IMG/VR virus record: IMGVR_UViG_3300025598_002100
Span: 1-62,926 of that record
Source of the DNA: a virus
DNA: 62,926 bases
Direction: 5' to 3' (one strand)
Shown: piece by piece, positions 50,285 through 59,415 of the stretch
Layout: every line of letters begins with the position of its first letter
Position numbering within the stretch: position 1 is the first letter of the stretch
Translations under genes and position numbers: made by a program
The notes under the pieces: generated by a model
Databases searched by the model: none
What the model was told of the DNA's origin: nothing
What the model saw: only the letters and a program-made list of their open reading frames with translations

Positions 50285-50608
50285 TTACCACGGCAACGGA
50301 GGTGTTGTTATTGGATTAATTAATTTTGATAATTTATCCCCAACCGCTCCTTCTACTAATTCTTTAACAGGGCCATAATTCCATACCCACCCTAATACGA
50401 TATCTTGAGTTAGATCGCTATAAGGAACATAAGTGCTCGGATCATACGGAACATTACAGCTAGCACTATCACTAGCAGTAACGGTATTACCGTTAACGTC
50501 AGTATCAGTTGCAATACAACTCCAATAAACTGTATATACAATGTTTGGTCTATCACCTACTAAAGGAACAGCATCCATGCGATCTATTGTCCAGTTAATT
50601 GTTGCCAT
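50285..50608 (-). CDS. DUF7936-like phage protein, 107 aa
   Basis: Begins MATINWTIDRMDAVPLVGDR and contains IVYTVYWSCIATDTD and SDLTQDIVLGWVWNY, ending PITTPPLPW. This pattern matches, from memory, a small conserved family found mainly in phages. Its function is unknown. Lies convergent to the cyclase gene with a two-base gap. Confidence 0.75.
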   Translation of the reverse strand: MATINWTIDRMDAVPLVGDRPNIVYTVYWSCIATDTDVNGNTVTASDSASCNVPYDPSTYVPYSDLTQDIVLGWVWNYGPVKELVEGAVGDKLSKLINPITTPPLPW

Positions 50609-50612
50609 AATA

Positions 50613-50936
50613 TTAAGATTCTCCAGCTGATGCAGTATTATCGTCTTCAGTTTTTTTGATTTTATTTATTTGCTGTTCTGCTTCAACACGTTCTCGTTCA
50701 ATTGTTTTACCGCGTAAATGTAACACTGTAGTTACTTTTTGATTTAATCTAATCAAATCATTATCAAGCATACGTATTCGATCTATAAGAGCAATAAGCA
50801 CGGTGTTGGATTCTCCCAACACCGGCTTAATTTCTTTTGTTGCCCACTCCCAAACATAGTAAATCAAGTAACCCATTCCGCCTGCAGCCACTACAGGAAA
50901 CCCATATTTGTTAATTAAATCTGCTACGTCGCTCAT
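50613..50936 (-). CDS. Small membrane protein, holin-like (BhlA/UviB-type)
   Basis: A 107-residue protein with one N-terminal transmembrane helix (GFPVVAAGGMGYLIYYVWEW) and a charged coiled-coil tail (LIALIDRIRMLDNDLIRLNQ). A paralog lies at 52256-52537 with the same start pattern (GFPIAAACAGGYFVF). Topology fits BhlA/UviB-type holins; evidence is from topology only. Confidence 0.6.
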   Translation of the reverse strand: MSDVADLINKYGFPVVAAGGMGYLIYYVWEWATKEIKPVLGESNTVLIALIDRIRMLDNDLIRLNQKVTTVLHLRGKTIERERVEAEQQINKIKKTEDDNTASAGES

Positions 50937-51127
50937 TAAGCGTAAGTGTTAACAGCAGAGTGATTTACAGCTTCGTGTACTACTCGACCTTCTTCATCGA
51001 AAATTTTAACAGAATGATTACTGCTACCTTGTACAAATCTAATAGCATCGTCAAAGCTTTCAAAAATAAATTCTCTAGCACGTAATATTCCGCCAACCCA
51101 ATTGTGTGTTTTAACTTTGTGTTTCAT
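50936..51127 (-). CDS. Small conserved hypothetical protein, 63 aa
   Basis: Basic N-terminus (MKHKVKTHNWVGGILRAREF), then FESFDDAIRFVQGSSNH and SVKIFDEEGRVVHE. The FxSFDDA and D-x-x-G-x-V-V-H layout resembles a small conserved phage family. Overlaps the glycosyltransferase upstream by 17 nt and shares one base with the holin-like gene. Confidence 0.6.
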   Translation of the reverse strand: MKHKVKTHNWVGGILRAREFIFESFDDAIRFVQGSSNHSVKIFDEEGRVVHEAVNHSAVNTYA

Positions 51128-52187
51128 TATTAGCTCCGGTAAAATAATTAAACCAAATTTTTCTGGTTTTATTTGTATACTTATCTAAATTTGTTTGATT
51201 TCTCCAGACATTAAGTTTTGGATAATGATAAGCTCGTAACATCATATCAGCAATATTGTCGCTATTGGTTGGATCCGCATTAAAAAACTTTGTTGCCCAA
51301 GGTATTTCTTTAGATCCAACAATTGGCACTCCTTGACTAATCAAGTCAGCACTAACAATATTAAATGTTTCACTAAAATTGCATTGTAACCCGATATCCA
51401 TTCCTGCACAAATTTTAAGGAATTCTTCTCTAGGAGTCCATTCGTGTACTACCATTTGATGACCGTGTTCTTCGATATGCTGAAATAAGGCCTTTAGATT
51501 GTTCATTACAGGATCGCCCTTCATTTCTATGCGGCCGCCGTTAATATGAAATCTTAATTGTTTTCCAACATTATTAGCAAATTTCAAAGAAGCAAACGCC
51601 TGCAATAAATGATTCTTTAATGGTCTAACCGCACCAAAACATGCAACATCGACCCAATATTTACTTGTATCAAATGACTTTATTTTATAGTCTTTTGGGT
51701 AATAATTAGGCATATAAAATACTCTACGTGCAGTTTCTTCTTTTGACCACTGTTGTTTGATACGTAAGTATGTCTGTACTTCATCTAACATTCTAGGAGC
51801 ATTTACTCCGATATCGATGTTAGGATGAGTTACATAATCACCTATCCAATCCATAGCCATACCTTCACCGGCCATAAATGGCATTTCACTATGTAAACGA
51901 ATAATCCAACGCACTTTAGGATGTAATTTAGTAAGTATAGCAAATTTACTAGGCACTACCCATAGTGCTTCAATAATAACGTGAGTAGGACGGTGTTTAG
52001 TAACTAACCTGTCAATACAATTGTTATCAATTGCGATTTCGAGTTCAGCATTAATTCCATCTTCTATTAACATATCTTTCATAAAAGTAGCGGAATTGTA
52101 CAGCCCTGTACTAAGACCTCTCGGGCTGTGGGCGACAGCATTATAATCCTCTCGTCTCTTGAGAATGAATAAAATTTTTGTAGACAT
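51111..52187 (-). CDS. Glycosyltransferase, GT-B type
   Basis: A 358-residue protein. The C-terminal half has a GT4-like nucleotide-sugar pocket: CAGMDIGLQCNFSETFNIV followed by SQGVPIVGSKEIPW. The N-terminal half has RGLSTGLYNSATFM and IIEALWVVPSKF. A reverse-strand TATAAATA at 52214-52221 provides a late promoter. Probably modifies a phage or host glycan; the donor is not identifiable. Confidence 0.75.
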   Translation of the reverse strand: MSTKILFILKRREDYNAVAHSPRGLSTGLYNSATFMKDMLIEDGINAELEIAIDNNCIDRLVTKHRPTHVIIEALWVVPSKFAILTKLHPKVRWIIRLHSEMPFMAGEGMAMDWIGDYVTHPNIDIGVNAPRMLDEVQTYLRIKQQWSKEETARRVFYMPNYYPKDYKIKSFDTSKYWVDVACFGAVRPLKNHLLQAFASLKFANNVGKQLRFHINGGRIEMKGDPVMNNLKALFQHIEEHGHQMVVHEWTPREEFLKICAGMDIGLQCNFSETFNIVSADLISQGVPIVGSKEIPWATKFFNADPTNSDNIADMMLRAYHYPKLNVWRNQTNLDKYTNKTRKIWFNYFTGANNETQS

Positions 52188-52213
52188 AGGAATCTCTCGG
52201 TGGTTACAACCAA

Positions 52214-52221
52214 TATTTATA
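52214..52221 (-). promoter_or_regulatory. T4-late-type promoter octamer (exact)
   Basis: TATAAATA on the reverse strand, 26 nt before the glycosyltransferase start codon at 52187. Confidence 0.6.
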
Positions 52222-52255
52222 TTTTAATATATTAACTTTTGATTACTTTGATCGG

Positions 52256-52537
52256 TTAATCTCTACGAGCATCGTTCTTTCCATCAGCTCTAGCTATGCG
52301 ATCGATATCCGGTTTCAACCCAAGTGCATTAGATACTAATGTATCAATTCTAATAACATCGTGATTCATAGTTTTAACACGATTATCTAAAGCGGTAATA
52401 ATACCCTTCATTCCATTAACACTACTAGTTACTCCAGCTAAGATAAATTTTAATGTTAAAAATACAAAATATCCTCCAGCACATGCCGCTGCAATTGGAA
52501 ATCCTAATTGTGCTACTAAATTAAAAAATTGATCCAT
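52256..52537 (-). CDS. Small membrane protein, holin-like paralog
   Basis: A 93-residue paralog of the 50613-50936 protein: hydrophobic N-terminus (FNLVAQLGFPIAAACAGGYF) and a charged helical tail (DNRVKTMNHDVIRIDTLVS). The TAGGAATAAAA before ATG is a weak ribosome site. A lysis role is possible but unproven. Confidence 0.6.
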   Translation of the reverse strand: MDQFFNLVAQLGFPIAAACAGGYFVFLTLKFILAGVTSSVNGMKGIITALDNRVKTMNHDVIRIDTLVSNALGLKPDIDRIARADGKNDARRD

Positions 52538-52643
52538 TTTTATTCCTATATAATATATAATATTTAAAAAAAAAGTGATGCTTCAAAAGTAAGCATATAA
52601 TAATTTAAAATATATAAGTATAAAAAGTATTAGCGGAGATAAT

Positions 52644-53480
52644 ATGATTAACCTTGTATGGTTGTGTGATAAAGACAATTCTTGGGAAAGAGATTGGATA
52701 GAATTTTTATTCGAAAATATTCCACATGTAACTACTACTGATTACAATTGGGTGAAGAAATTAGATAATAGAATAGTGGTGTTTAATTGCACAGTAAAAA
52801 TTGAAGAATATTTAGAAAAATTCGGATATGATGTAGGCTTGATACATCTTAGTGATGAATATTATAATGATTCAAGAAGTTTTTATCCTAAGGTAAAATT
52901 TGTATTACGAAATTACTTTATAGAAGAAAATGACAAAGTAATGACCATCCCATTAGGCTGGAATTTAACGTATCCACATAATACAGTTGCAAAAACTGTA
53001 TATGAAAGGAAATATGTCTGGAGTTTTACAGGACATGTTGAAAAAACAACACGCCCTGCTATGGCACATTACATGAGTACTGTTCCTAATGGAGCAGGTT
53101 ACTTTAAAAAAGGTGGAGAGACATGGGGGCCGTTTTTAGGGCATGCGTTTGATCCTACTCAAATGGCTGATCTTTACAATAATAGTTTGTTTGCTCCTTC
53201 ACCGAGAGGAAATTTTAACCAAGATACTTTTAGAACAACTGAAGCTCTTCAAATGGGCGCTATTCCTATTGTAGAAAATGATCCTTATTGGGAAAATTTG
53301 TTCGGTATTAATCCTTTAATAAAAATTAATGATTGGGAAGAAGCACCACGATTGATCAATGATCTAATGAAAGATTTACCGAGATTAGAAGAATTGAGAT
53401 TAACGATATATAATTGGTGGCAGAATTATCTTAGAAATTTAAAAATTAAAATAGAGGCACTTATAAATGAAAATAATTGA
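52644..53480 (+). CDS. Exostosin-like glycosyltransferase (GT47-type)
   Basis: A 278-residue protein with FAPSPRGNFNQDTFRTTEAL and MGAIPIVENDPYWENLF. These match the C-terminal signature of exostosin-type GT47 enzymes, including the Glu-Ala pair that binds the sugar nucleotide. It starts after GCGGAG. Overlaps the next gene by 14 nt. Confidence 0.75.
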   Translation: MINLVWLCDKDNSWERDWIEFLFENIPHVTTTDYNWVKKLDNRIVVFNCTVKIEEYLEKFGYDVGLIHLSDEYYNDSRSFYPKVKFVLRNYFIEENDKVMTIPLGWNLTYPHNTVAKTVYERKYVWSFTGHVEKTTRPAMAHYMSTVPNGAGYFKKGGETWGPFLGHAFDPTQMADLYNNSLFAPSPRGNFNQDTFRTTEALQMGAIPIVENDPYWENLFGINPLIKINDWEEAPRLINDLMKDLPRLEELRLTIYNWWQNYLRNLKIKIEALINENN

Positions 53481-54318
53481 TACAACTTTATTCTGGAACG
53501 AATTTGACATTCTTGAACTAAGATTAGCTCAACATTATGATTATGTAGATAAGATTGTTATTGTAGAATGCGATAGAACTTATAGTGGTTTATACAAAGG
53601 ATTTACTTTAGAAACACAATTAAATCGATATACAAAATGGTGGGATAAAGTACAACACATTAAGGTATCAAATTCTCCAACTTACAGCAATCCTTGGGAC
53701 AACGAACATTGGCAACGAGATCATATGATGATAGGATGGCAAGATGTAGGAAAAGATGATGTAATATTACTTAGTGATTTAGATGAAATCGTAAGACCAG
53801 AAGCTTTTGAATACATTAGAAATACTAATTATGATTTATATGGCCTCTTTATGCCAGCATTTTATTTTAAATTTAATTATGTAGATGCTAAACCTGATTG
53901 GCACTATAAAGTATGGGGTCGAGCATTTCGCGGCGGACCTTATATTGCAGGTCATAGAATGAGGTATACTAATGATATTCCTGGTAGATCGAGAATAGCG
54001 TTACATCATGCAGGATGGCATTTTGGATGGATGGGAGATGAAAATTTTGCCAAATATAAAGTTAAAAGTTTTAGTCACAATGAATATAATCAACCACATG
54101 TTATTGAAAATTTTAATATTGAAAAACACATTAGTGACGGGACAGATCATATTAGACCGCACAACGTTACCTGGCATACTGTTAATTTAGATGAATATTT
54201 TCCTAAAATTATTTTAGATAACAAAGAAAAATATGCTAATTTAATTCTACCAGATTCTGGGAAAACAGTACAAGATTATTGGCCGGGTGGAATTATCGAA
54301 CCTACTGAATGGAAGTAG
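53467..54318 (+). CDS. Glycosyltransferase, GT17-like
   Basis: A 283-residue protein. It begins MKIIDTTLFWNEFDILELRL, a near-diagnostic GT17 start, and has LLSDLDEIVRPEAF (D-x-D type metal site) and ALHHAGWHFGWMG. GT17 members add N-acetylglucosamine to mannose-type acceptors in eukaryotes, but bacterial/phage substrates are unknown. Ends convergent with a reverse-strand gene. Confidence 0.85.
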   Translation: MKIIDTTLFWNEFDILELRLAQHYDYVDKIVIVECDRTYSGLYKGFTLETQLNRYTKWWDKVQHIKVSNSPTYSNPWDNEHWQRDHMMIGWQDVGKDDVILLSDLDEIVRPEAFEYIRNTNYDLYGLFMPAFYFKFNYVDAKPDWHYKVWGRAFRGGPYIAGHRMRYTNDIPGRSRIALHHAGWHFGWMGDENFAKYKVKSFSHNEYNQPHVIENFNIEKHISDGTDHIRPHNVTWHTVNLDEYFPKIILDNKEKYANLILPDSGKTVQDYWPGGIIEPTEWK

Positions 54319-54321
54319 GTT

Positions 54322-55032
54322 CTATTTAGAAGTTGTTCTATCTAAGACAGACTTCCAATCAACTAAATTAGCAATTACCCAACTATCTAAATGAGTGGCG
54401 TAACCAGGAATAGGAGTAATTAAACTCCTTTTATTACTAAGCTCTGTAAATAGTTGAGTATCGTGCGTCCAATTATCGGTACCACCGCACCATTTATAGA
54501 AAATATCAATATCTTCTTTTAGAAAAGAAGCTTTGCTTGCAAATGTCATAGTAGTAGAACCAGTTGTTCTCCAATGACAATCTTCGGTTATTAATATTTT
54601 AAAAAACTTTTCAGAATTTTTATTCCAATACTTATCTGGATGATCATATAAGCTAACATAAGGTGATCTTTCTAAACCTTGTTCTAAAATAATATCAGAA
54701 CCTTCGTGATGGATATAATCATCTTCTACAAAATAAACATTAGTATCTGAAGGTAAAGTTATTGCCTGAGATAATCCGTGTAAAAATGATCCTGCATTAT
54801 TACCAAAGTTAGTTTTTTCTATTTCTAAAAAATTATATATTTTTTTTAATTTATTAAAAGTATCATCGTCAACACTATCTGCAATTATATGTATATCGTG
54901 ACTTTTAAATACATTGACAAAGTTTTCTAAACATTTCCATTTATCAAACCAAATCGGTCTCTGAGGTGGAGATCGAGGATTACCTGTATTATCAGGCATT
55001 AAGTTAAAACTAAATCTATAATAAATTTTCAT
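54322..55032 (-). CDS. Glycosyltransferase-like GT-A protein
   Basis: A 236-residue protein with VYFVEDDYIHHEGS, an E-D-D type metal motif, and WRTTGSTTMTFASKASF, followed by WTHDTQLFTEL. The fold looks GT-A-like. It sits in the reverse-strand half of the sugar-modification island. Function beyond glycosyl transfer is not determinable. Confidence 0.65.
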   Translation of the reverse strand: MKIYYRFSFNLMPDNTGNPRSPPQRPIWFDKWKCLENFVNVFKSHDIHIIADSVDDDTFNKLKKIYNFLEIEKTNFGNNAGSFLHGLSQAITLPSDTNVYFVEDDYIHHEGSDIILEQGLERSPYVSLYDHPDKYWNKNSEKFFKILITEDCHWRTTGSTTMTFASKASFLKEDIDIFYKWCGGTDNWTHDTQLFTELSNKRSLITPIPGYATHLDSWVIANLVDWKSVLDRTTSK

Positions 55033-55041
55033 ACAATTATT

Positions 55042-55737
55042 TTACCGAGAAACGTTATTTCTGATGAGAACTAACCAAGCATCATTATCCCATTCTGGCG
55101 AATATCTTGCTTCATGATTAGTTACTACCCATGAAACATGATGAAAATATTTAGAATATTGTTCTACTATAGGTTCATATTGATTTAATCCTGTAACACC
55201 GTGTATATTAGCAACTCGATTAATTTCTTCATTTTCAATCGATGAACGAAAAATATCTTCGATTACGAGTATTCCGCCAGGCTTAAGATGATCAACTGCT
55301 GCATTTATAACAGGAAATTGGTCTTCAGGCCTATGACTAGCATCGTCTACTAAAATATCAAATTTATCAGCACAAATTGATAATCCATAATCAATTGATT
55401 GAGGAACCCTACAATCCATAAAATTGTAATGAGTATTATATAAATTATCTGCTTGCGCTCTTGCAATTTTATCAGTCATGTAATCATATCCATATAATGT
55501 GGCATTAGGAAAATATGATCTCCAACACTTCATCGAAGCATTGCCTTCTATTCCAATTTCTCCAAAATTGATATTACCATATCGATAAGTAGAAAACAAA
55601 AAATCATAAACCGCTGTATAAGGATGGCGATGCCACCCAGTATTAAATGGTGATTTATCAGTTTGATATTTTTCACCTAACGTACATAAATCTGTTTTGG
55701 ATTTAGAAGTGTCTATATATATTTTATTAATAATCAT
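55042..55737 (-). CDS. SAM-dependent methyltransferase, class I
   Basis: A 231-residue protein with NFGEIGIEGNASMKCWRSYF (SAM-binding motif I), LYGYDYM, DILVDDASHRPEDQ and LKPGGILVIEDIF (post-I and motif III). It belongs to the methyltransferases common in polysaccharide clusters (CmcI-like, rhamnosyl methyltransferase-like). Likely O-methylates a sugar. Confidence 0.8.
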   Translation of the reverse strand: MIINKIYIDTSKSKTDLCTLGEKYQTDKSPFNTGWHRHPYTAVYDFLFSTYRYGNINFGEIGIEGNASMKCWRSYFPNATLYGYDYMTDKIARAQADNLYNTHYNFMDCRVPQSIDYGLSICADKFDILVDDASHRPEDQFPVINAAVDHLKPGGILVIEDIFRSSIENEEINRVANIHGVTGLNQYEPIVEQYSKYFHHVSWVVTNHEARYSPEWDNDAWLVLIRNNVSR

Positions 55738-55747
55738 TTAAAATTCC

Positions 55748-56470
55748 TTATGTTGGTATATGTCGATGCCATCCGATATGCTGTACTCGTCCTTCGGGTT
55801 CTAAACTAGCACACCACATTCCTAATCTTTGATAATTTTCTGCATGTGTTCTTTCAACTAAGCACCCGTCTTTTTTATTAAAAAATGGACCATATTTAAC
55901 TGCAATAGGAGTAGTTAGCCCTCCGACTTTTTGATAATCAGATAATCTTCGTAATCCCGGATTAAAAGTAAATCCAAATCCGCCATCGTGTTGTATCCAA
56001 GGACGAATTTTCCAATATTTTAGAGATCCTTCGGCATCTGATAAAACGTATTCAGTTTCTTCAACCCAACTTCTATTGTAATCGACCTGCCATTGATCTC
56101 TATGACTACGTAGATGAACCATTAAACATTCAGGATATGCTTCGAGTAATCTTCGACTATCTTCTATAAAATTCGATTTAGTAAAAACCCAATCATCTTC
56201 GCAATGAAAGATATACGGAGTTTTTACATAATTATACGCCCATTCGATGTTTAATAATTGCCCTCTACGGGTAACTGGACTATTCAGTAAGGTTATTTTT
56301 TTTACACTAGGTATTAGGTCTTTTACAAAGTCATTTTTAATCTCAGTATCTTCGACTATAATTAATTCATCTAGCGTATTAGGTGCAAATCGTTCAAAAG
56401 ATTTAATAGTTTCTTCTAATAAATCTTGCCGACCACAGCTAGTAATAACCATAGTAATTCCTAATGTCAT
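55748..56470 (-). CDS. Glycosyltransferase, GT2-like
   Basis: A 240-residue protein beginning MTLGITMVITSCGRQDLLEE, a GT2-type N-terminus, with IFHCEDDWVFTKSNF as metal motif and RPWIQHDGGFGFTFNPG. It may act on a surface glycan. Tightly spaced between two methyltransferase genes on the same strand. Confidence 0.8.
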   Translation of the reverse strand: MTLGITMVITSCGRQDLLEETIKSFERFAPNTLDELIIVEDTEIKNDFVKDLIPSVKKITLLNSPVTRRGQLLNIEWAYNYVKTPYIFHCEDDWVFTKSNFIEDSRRLLEAYPECLMVHLRSHRDQWQVDYNRSWVEETEYVLSDAEGSLKYWKIRPWIQHDGGFGFTFNPGLRRLSDYQKVGGLTTPIAVKYGPFFNKKDGCLVERTHAENYQRLGMWCASLEPEGRVQHIGWHRHIPT

Positions 56471-56483
56471 ATAGAATATTTCC

Positions 56484-57128
56484 TTAATCTACCCAAACAG
56501 CTAAAATCATACTATGACGATCACCTGTTAATTCTCTAAAATCAAATAGTTGATGTCTATAATGTTTAATAGGATCTATCAAATTCTTTTGAATAGACCA
56601 ACCCGGAGTAGCATGTAATGGCCAATCTGATATATCTTCAATGATTAACATACCGCCGGGTTTAATTTTAGGAAGATATAATTCATAAAATTTTTCCCAT
56701 TGTCCAACTTCATGCCAACCATCGTCGATTACAATATCTAAATCAGGCAAGCTATTTACAAATTCAGAAGAATATCCATCAACTCCTGCATATAAATTAA
56801 TACGAGGCCGTTCTGCTACTTCAGGAATAAACACCTGAGGGTACCAAATAAAATTAGGTACTCCCTCCATTGCAGCTTTTCCTTCAGGAGTATGATCTCT
56901 TAATTCTACTCCTATGATGTTAGCTTTTGTAAACCAATCATCCCAACACAACAATGCTCCGCCCCACGCAGATCCTACTTCTAATAAGTTAATTTCTCGA
57001 TCTCGATATGGTGCCATATAAGTTTCATAAAAATTACTAAAATACTTGTGTGTAGATTCTTTATCAGTTGCAGTGTCTGGATACTTTAATCTTTGTTTTT
57101 CTGATAATTCGGCTAGAGTAATGGACAT
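56484..57128 (-). CDS. SAM-dependent methyltransferase (CmcI-like)
   Basis: A 214-residue protein with the SAM motif NLLEVGSAWGGALLCWDDWF, then VELRDHTPEG, LDIVIDDGWHEVGQW and IKPGGMLIIEDISDW. Similar enzymes occur in O-antigen and phage glycan clusters. Distinct from, but related to, the enzyme at 55042-55737. A reverse-strand late octamer lies upstream. Confidence 0.8.
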   Translation of the reverse strand: MSITLAELSEKQRLKYPDTATDKESTHKYFSNFYETYMAPYRDREINLLEVGSAWGGALLCWDDWFTKANIIGVELRDHTPEGKAAMEGVPNFIWYPQVFIPEVAERPRINLYAGVDGYSSEFVNSLPDLDIVIDDGWHEVGQWEKFYELYLPKIKPGGMLIIEDISDWPLHATPGWSIQKNLIDPIKHYRHQLFDFRELTGDRHSMILAVWVD

Positions 57129-57156
57129 AAAATCTCCTGTAGATTATAACCATGAA

Positions 57157-57164
57157 TATTTATA
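57157..57164 (-). promoter_or_regulatory. T4-late-type promoter octamer (exact)
   Basis: TATAAATA on the reverse strand, about 28 nt before the methyltransferase start at 57128. It is divergent with the next promoter. Confidence 0.6.
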
Positions 57165-57175
57165 TTATATACTAC

Positions 57176-57188
57176 TATAATATAAATA
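57176..57188 (+). promoter_or_regulatory. Composite early/late promoter element
   Basis: TATAATATAAATA: a TATAAT (57176-57181) overlapping by one base the exact late octamer TATAAATA (57181-57188). About 30 nt before the ATG at 57219. No good -35 is visible. Confidence 0.55.
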
Positions 57189-57218
57189 GATTTGGTATTA
57201 ATAATATAATTAAGAAAT

Positions 57219-58595
57219 ATGAATAAATTAATAATTTTTGATTTAGATGGTGTATTGATTGAAAGTAGAGAATTACATTATAATGCATTAAACGCTGCTT
57301 TAGAAAAAATCGGAAAACAATATGTAATTTCTAGAGAAGAACATTTAAGCACATATGATGGTTTAAACACCACTCGTAAATTAGAATTACTATATGAAAA
57401 TAAAGGATTAAGTAGACAGCTATTCGATCAAATATGGAAAGATAAACAACTTGCTACATTTGATCTTATTCGAGAATTTCCTAAAGATAAAAAATTAATT
57501 AAGATTTTTTCAACATTAAAAAGTCAAAATATTAAAATTGCTGTTGCTAGTAATAGTATCAGAGAAACGGTCAAATTAGCATTATTAAGTATAGGAATAT
57601 TACAATATGTGGATTATTTCATCAGCAATGAAGATGTTAAAAGAACGAAACCATTTCCGGAAATGTACTGGAAATGTATGATTGCATTAAATTGTTTACC
57701 CAAGAATACCGTAATTATCGAAGATAGTCATATAGGTAGACAAGGTGCTATAGACAGTGGAGCACATCTTATCCCAGTAAATGACAGTTTTGATCTAAAC
57801 GAAGATAAAATCAATGAAGCTATTGATATTTTAAAAGGCACTTTACATAAAAAAATTCCTTGGAGAAATAAAAAAATGAATGTGTTGATTCCTATGGCAG
57901 GAGCAGGTAGTAGGTTTTCTCAGGCAGGATATACTTTTCCAAAACCATTAATTGAAGTCGAAGGTAAACCTATGATTGAAGTAGTGGTTAATAATTTAAA
58001 TATAGAAGCTCATTATATTTTTATAGTACAAAAAGATCATTACGAGAAATATAATCTAAAATATTTGTTAAACTTAATCGCTCCTAACTGTGATATTATA
58101 CAAGTCGATGGCATAACAGAAGGAGCTGCTTGTACCACATTGTTAGCAAAAAAATTAATTAATAATAATGATCCATTAATAATTTCTAATAGCGATCAAT
58201 ATATCGAATGGAATAGTAACGAATGTTTATATGCATTTAGTGCGGATGAAATAGATGGCGGAATCTTAACATTTAAGTCTCATCATCCGAAATGGTCTTA
58301 TGCTCGTACCGGTAATGATGGATTTGTACTAGAAGTAGCAGAAAAAAAGCCTATTAGCGAACATGCGACCGTAGGGGTTTATTTCTGGAAACACGGGGAA
58401 GATTATGTCAAATATGCTGAACAGATGATTAATAATAATATAAGAGTTAATAATGAATTTTATGTTTGCCCTGTTTTCAATGAAGCAATAAAAGATAATA
58501 AAAAAATACGAATTAAAGAAATAGAAAAAATGTGGGGTATTGGTACTCCGGAAGATCTTAATTATTTCTTAGAAAATTACAAAGGAACATTATGA
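57219..58595 (+). CDS. HAD phosphatase / nucleotidyltransferase fusion
   Basis: A 458-residue bifunctional protein. Residues 1-215 are a HAD-superfamily phosphatase: FDLDGVLIESRELHYNAL (motif I), AVASNSIRETVKLAL (motif II) and IIEDSHIGRQGAI (motif IV). Residues 220-458 are a sugar nucleotidyltransferase: NVLIPMAGAGSRFSQAGYTF, then KPLIEVEGKPM and SNSDQYIEW. Together they could make an activated sugar from a sugar phosphate. Product sugar unknown. Overlaps the next gene by four bases. Confidence 0.85.
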   Translation: MNKLIIFDLDGVLIESRELHYNALNAALEKIGKQYVISREEHLSTYDGLNTTRKLELLYENKGLSRQLFDQIWKDKQLATFDLIREFPKDKKLIKIFSTLKSQNIKIAVASNSIRETVKLALLSIGILQYVDYFISNEDVKRTKPFPEMYWKCMIALNCLPKNTVIIEDSHIGRQGAIDSGAHLIPVNDSFDLNEDKINEAIDILKGTLHKKIPWRNKKMNVLIPMAGAGSRFSQAGYTFPKPLIEVEGKPMIEVVVNNLNIEAHYIFIVQKDHYEKYNLKYLLNLIAPNCDIIQVDGITEGAACTTLLAKKLINNNDPLIISNSDQYIEWNSNECLYAFSADEIDGGILTFKSHHPKWSYARTGNDGFVLEVAEKKPISEHATVGVYFWKHGEDYVKYAEQMINNNIRVNNEFYVCPVFNEAIKDNKKIRIKEIEKMWGIGTPEDLNYFLENYKGTL

Positions 58596-59392
58596 ATAAA
58601 TCTTGTTTTTTAGCACCAATACACGAAGCAAAGTTTAATTACGGACTAGATTGGATTAAATCTTATAACGAGCATTTCGACGATGATCATATTTACCTTG
58701 TTTTTTCTTCAGAAGAAGAACGTAAAAAATTTGCAGATTTGGCAGAAGGATTAAAATATAGGTCCATTATTTACGATGGACACACATGGAATAAGCACTG
58801 CATAGTTACACATAAAAAATGGTATGGATTAATACAAATTTTTTCTCAAACTGATTTTGATAAAGTTGGCGTAATTGATGTCGATAGTAGATTTATCTGT
58901 AATAAAAATTACGATGAGTTATTCCAAAATAAAATAAACAATGGATTAGTACATGCTAACAGCGGAAATAGAGAAGAATTTTATACATATGCTTTGAAAT
59001 ATTTTAAATTTGAAGATTATCAATTTTTAAAAGATTATACTTCAGGAAATAATGTACATTGGCATGATATAATAGTTTATTACAAACCTTGGTTTTTAGA
59101 AATGTGCGATTATCTTGGATTTAATCAAAAAGATCAAGGTGAAGATTTTATGATTTTTAGAAATGGTGATTATGCTATCTATTATTATTATCTATTTTTA
59201 AAAAAATATGCTAAACTATCTATATTAGATGTAAGCTTTGAGGGCGGGTCTTTTATAGAAAAACAAAGGTTTATGCACCCTGAAAAATTTGCTCAATTAT
59301 TTCATTCATATAATCCTATGTGGATTATGTATCCTATTGAAAATATGAAAAATGTGTTTATGTTAACTCATGTCGATATAAGCGGATTATAA
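58592..59392 (+). CDS. Glycosyltransferase-like protein, 266 aa
   Basis: A protein with FLAPIHEAKFNYGLDWIKSY at the start and GVIDVDSRFICNKNYDEL (D-x-D type) in the middle, then DQGEDFMIFRNGDYAIYYYY. The pattern suggests a GT-A-fold glycosyltransferase, but no named family is recognised. Flanked by nucleotidyltransferase and GDPD-like genes. Confidence 0.55.
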   Translation: MNKSCFLAPIHEAKFNYGLDWIKSYNEHFDDDHIYLVFSSEEERKKFADLAEGLKYRSIIYDGHTWNKHCIVTHKKWYGLIQIFSQTDFDKVGVIDVDSRFICNKNYDELFQNKINNGLVHANSGNREEFYTYALKYFKFEDYQFLKDYTSGNNVHWHDIIVYYKPWFLEMCDYLGFNQKDQGEDFMIFRNGDYAIYYYYLFLKKYAKLSILDVSFEGGSFIEKQRFMHPEKFAQLFHSYNPMWIMYPIENMKNVFMLTHVDISGL

Positions 59393-59415
59393 AAATATTA
59401 AAAATAAATTAACCT

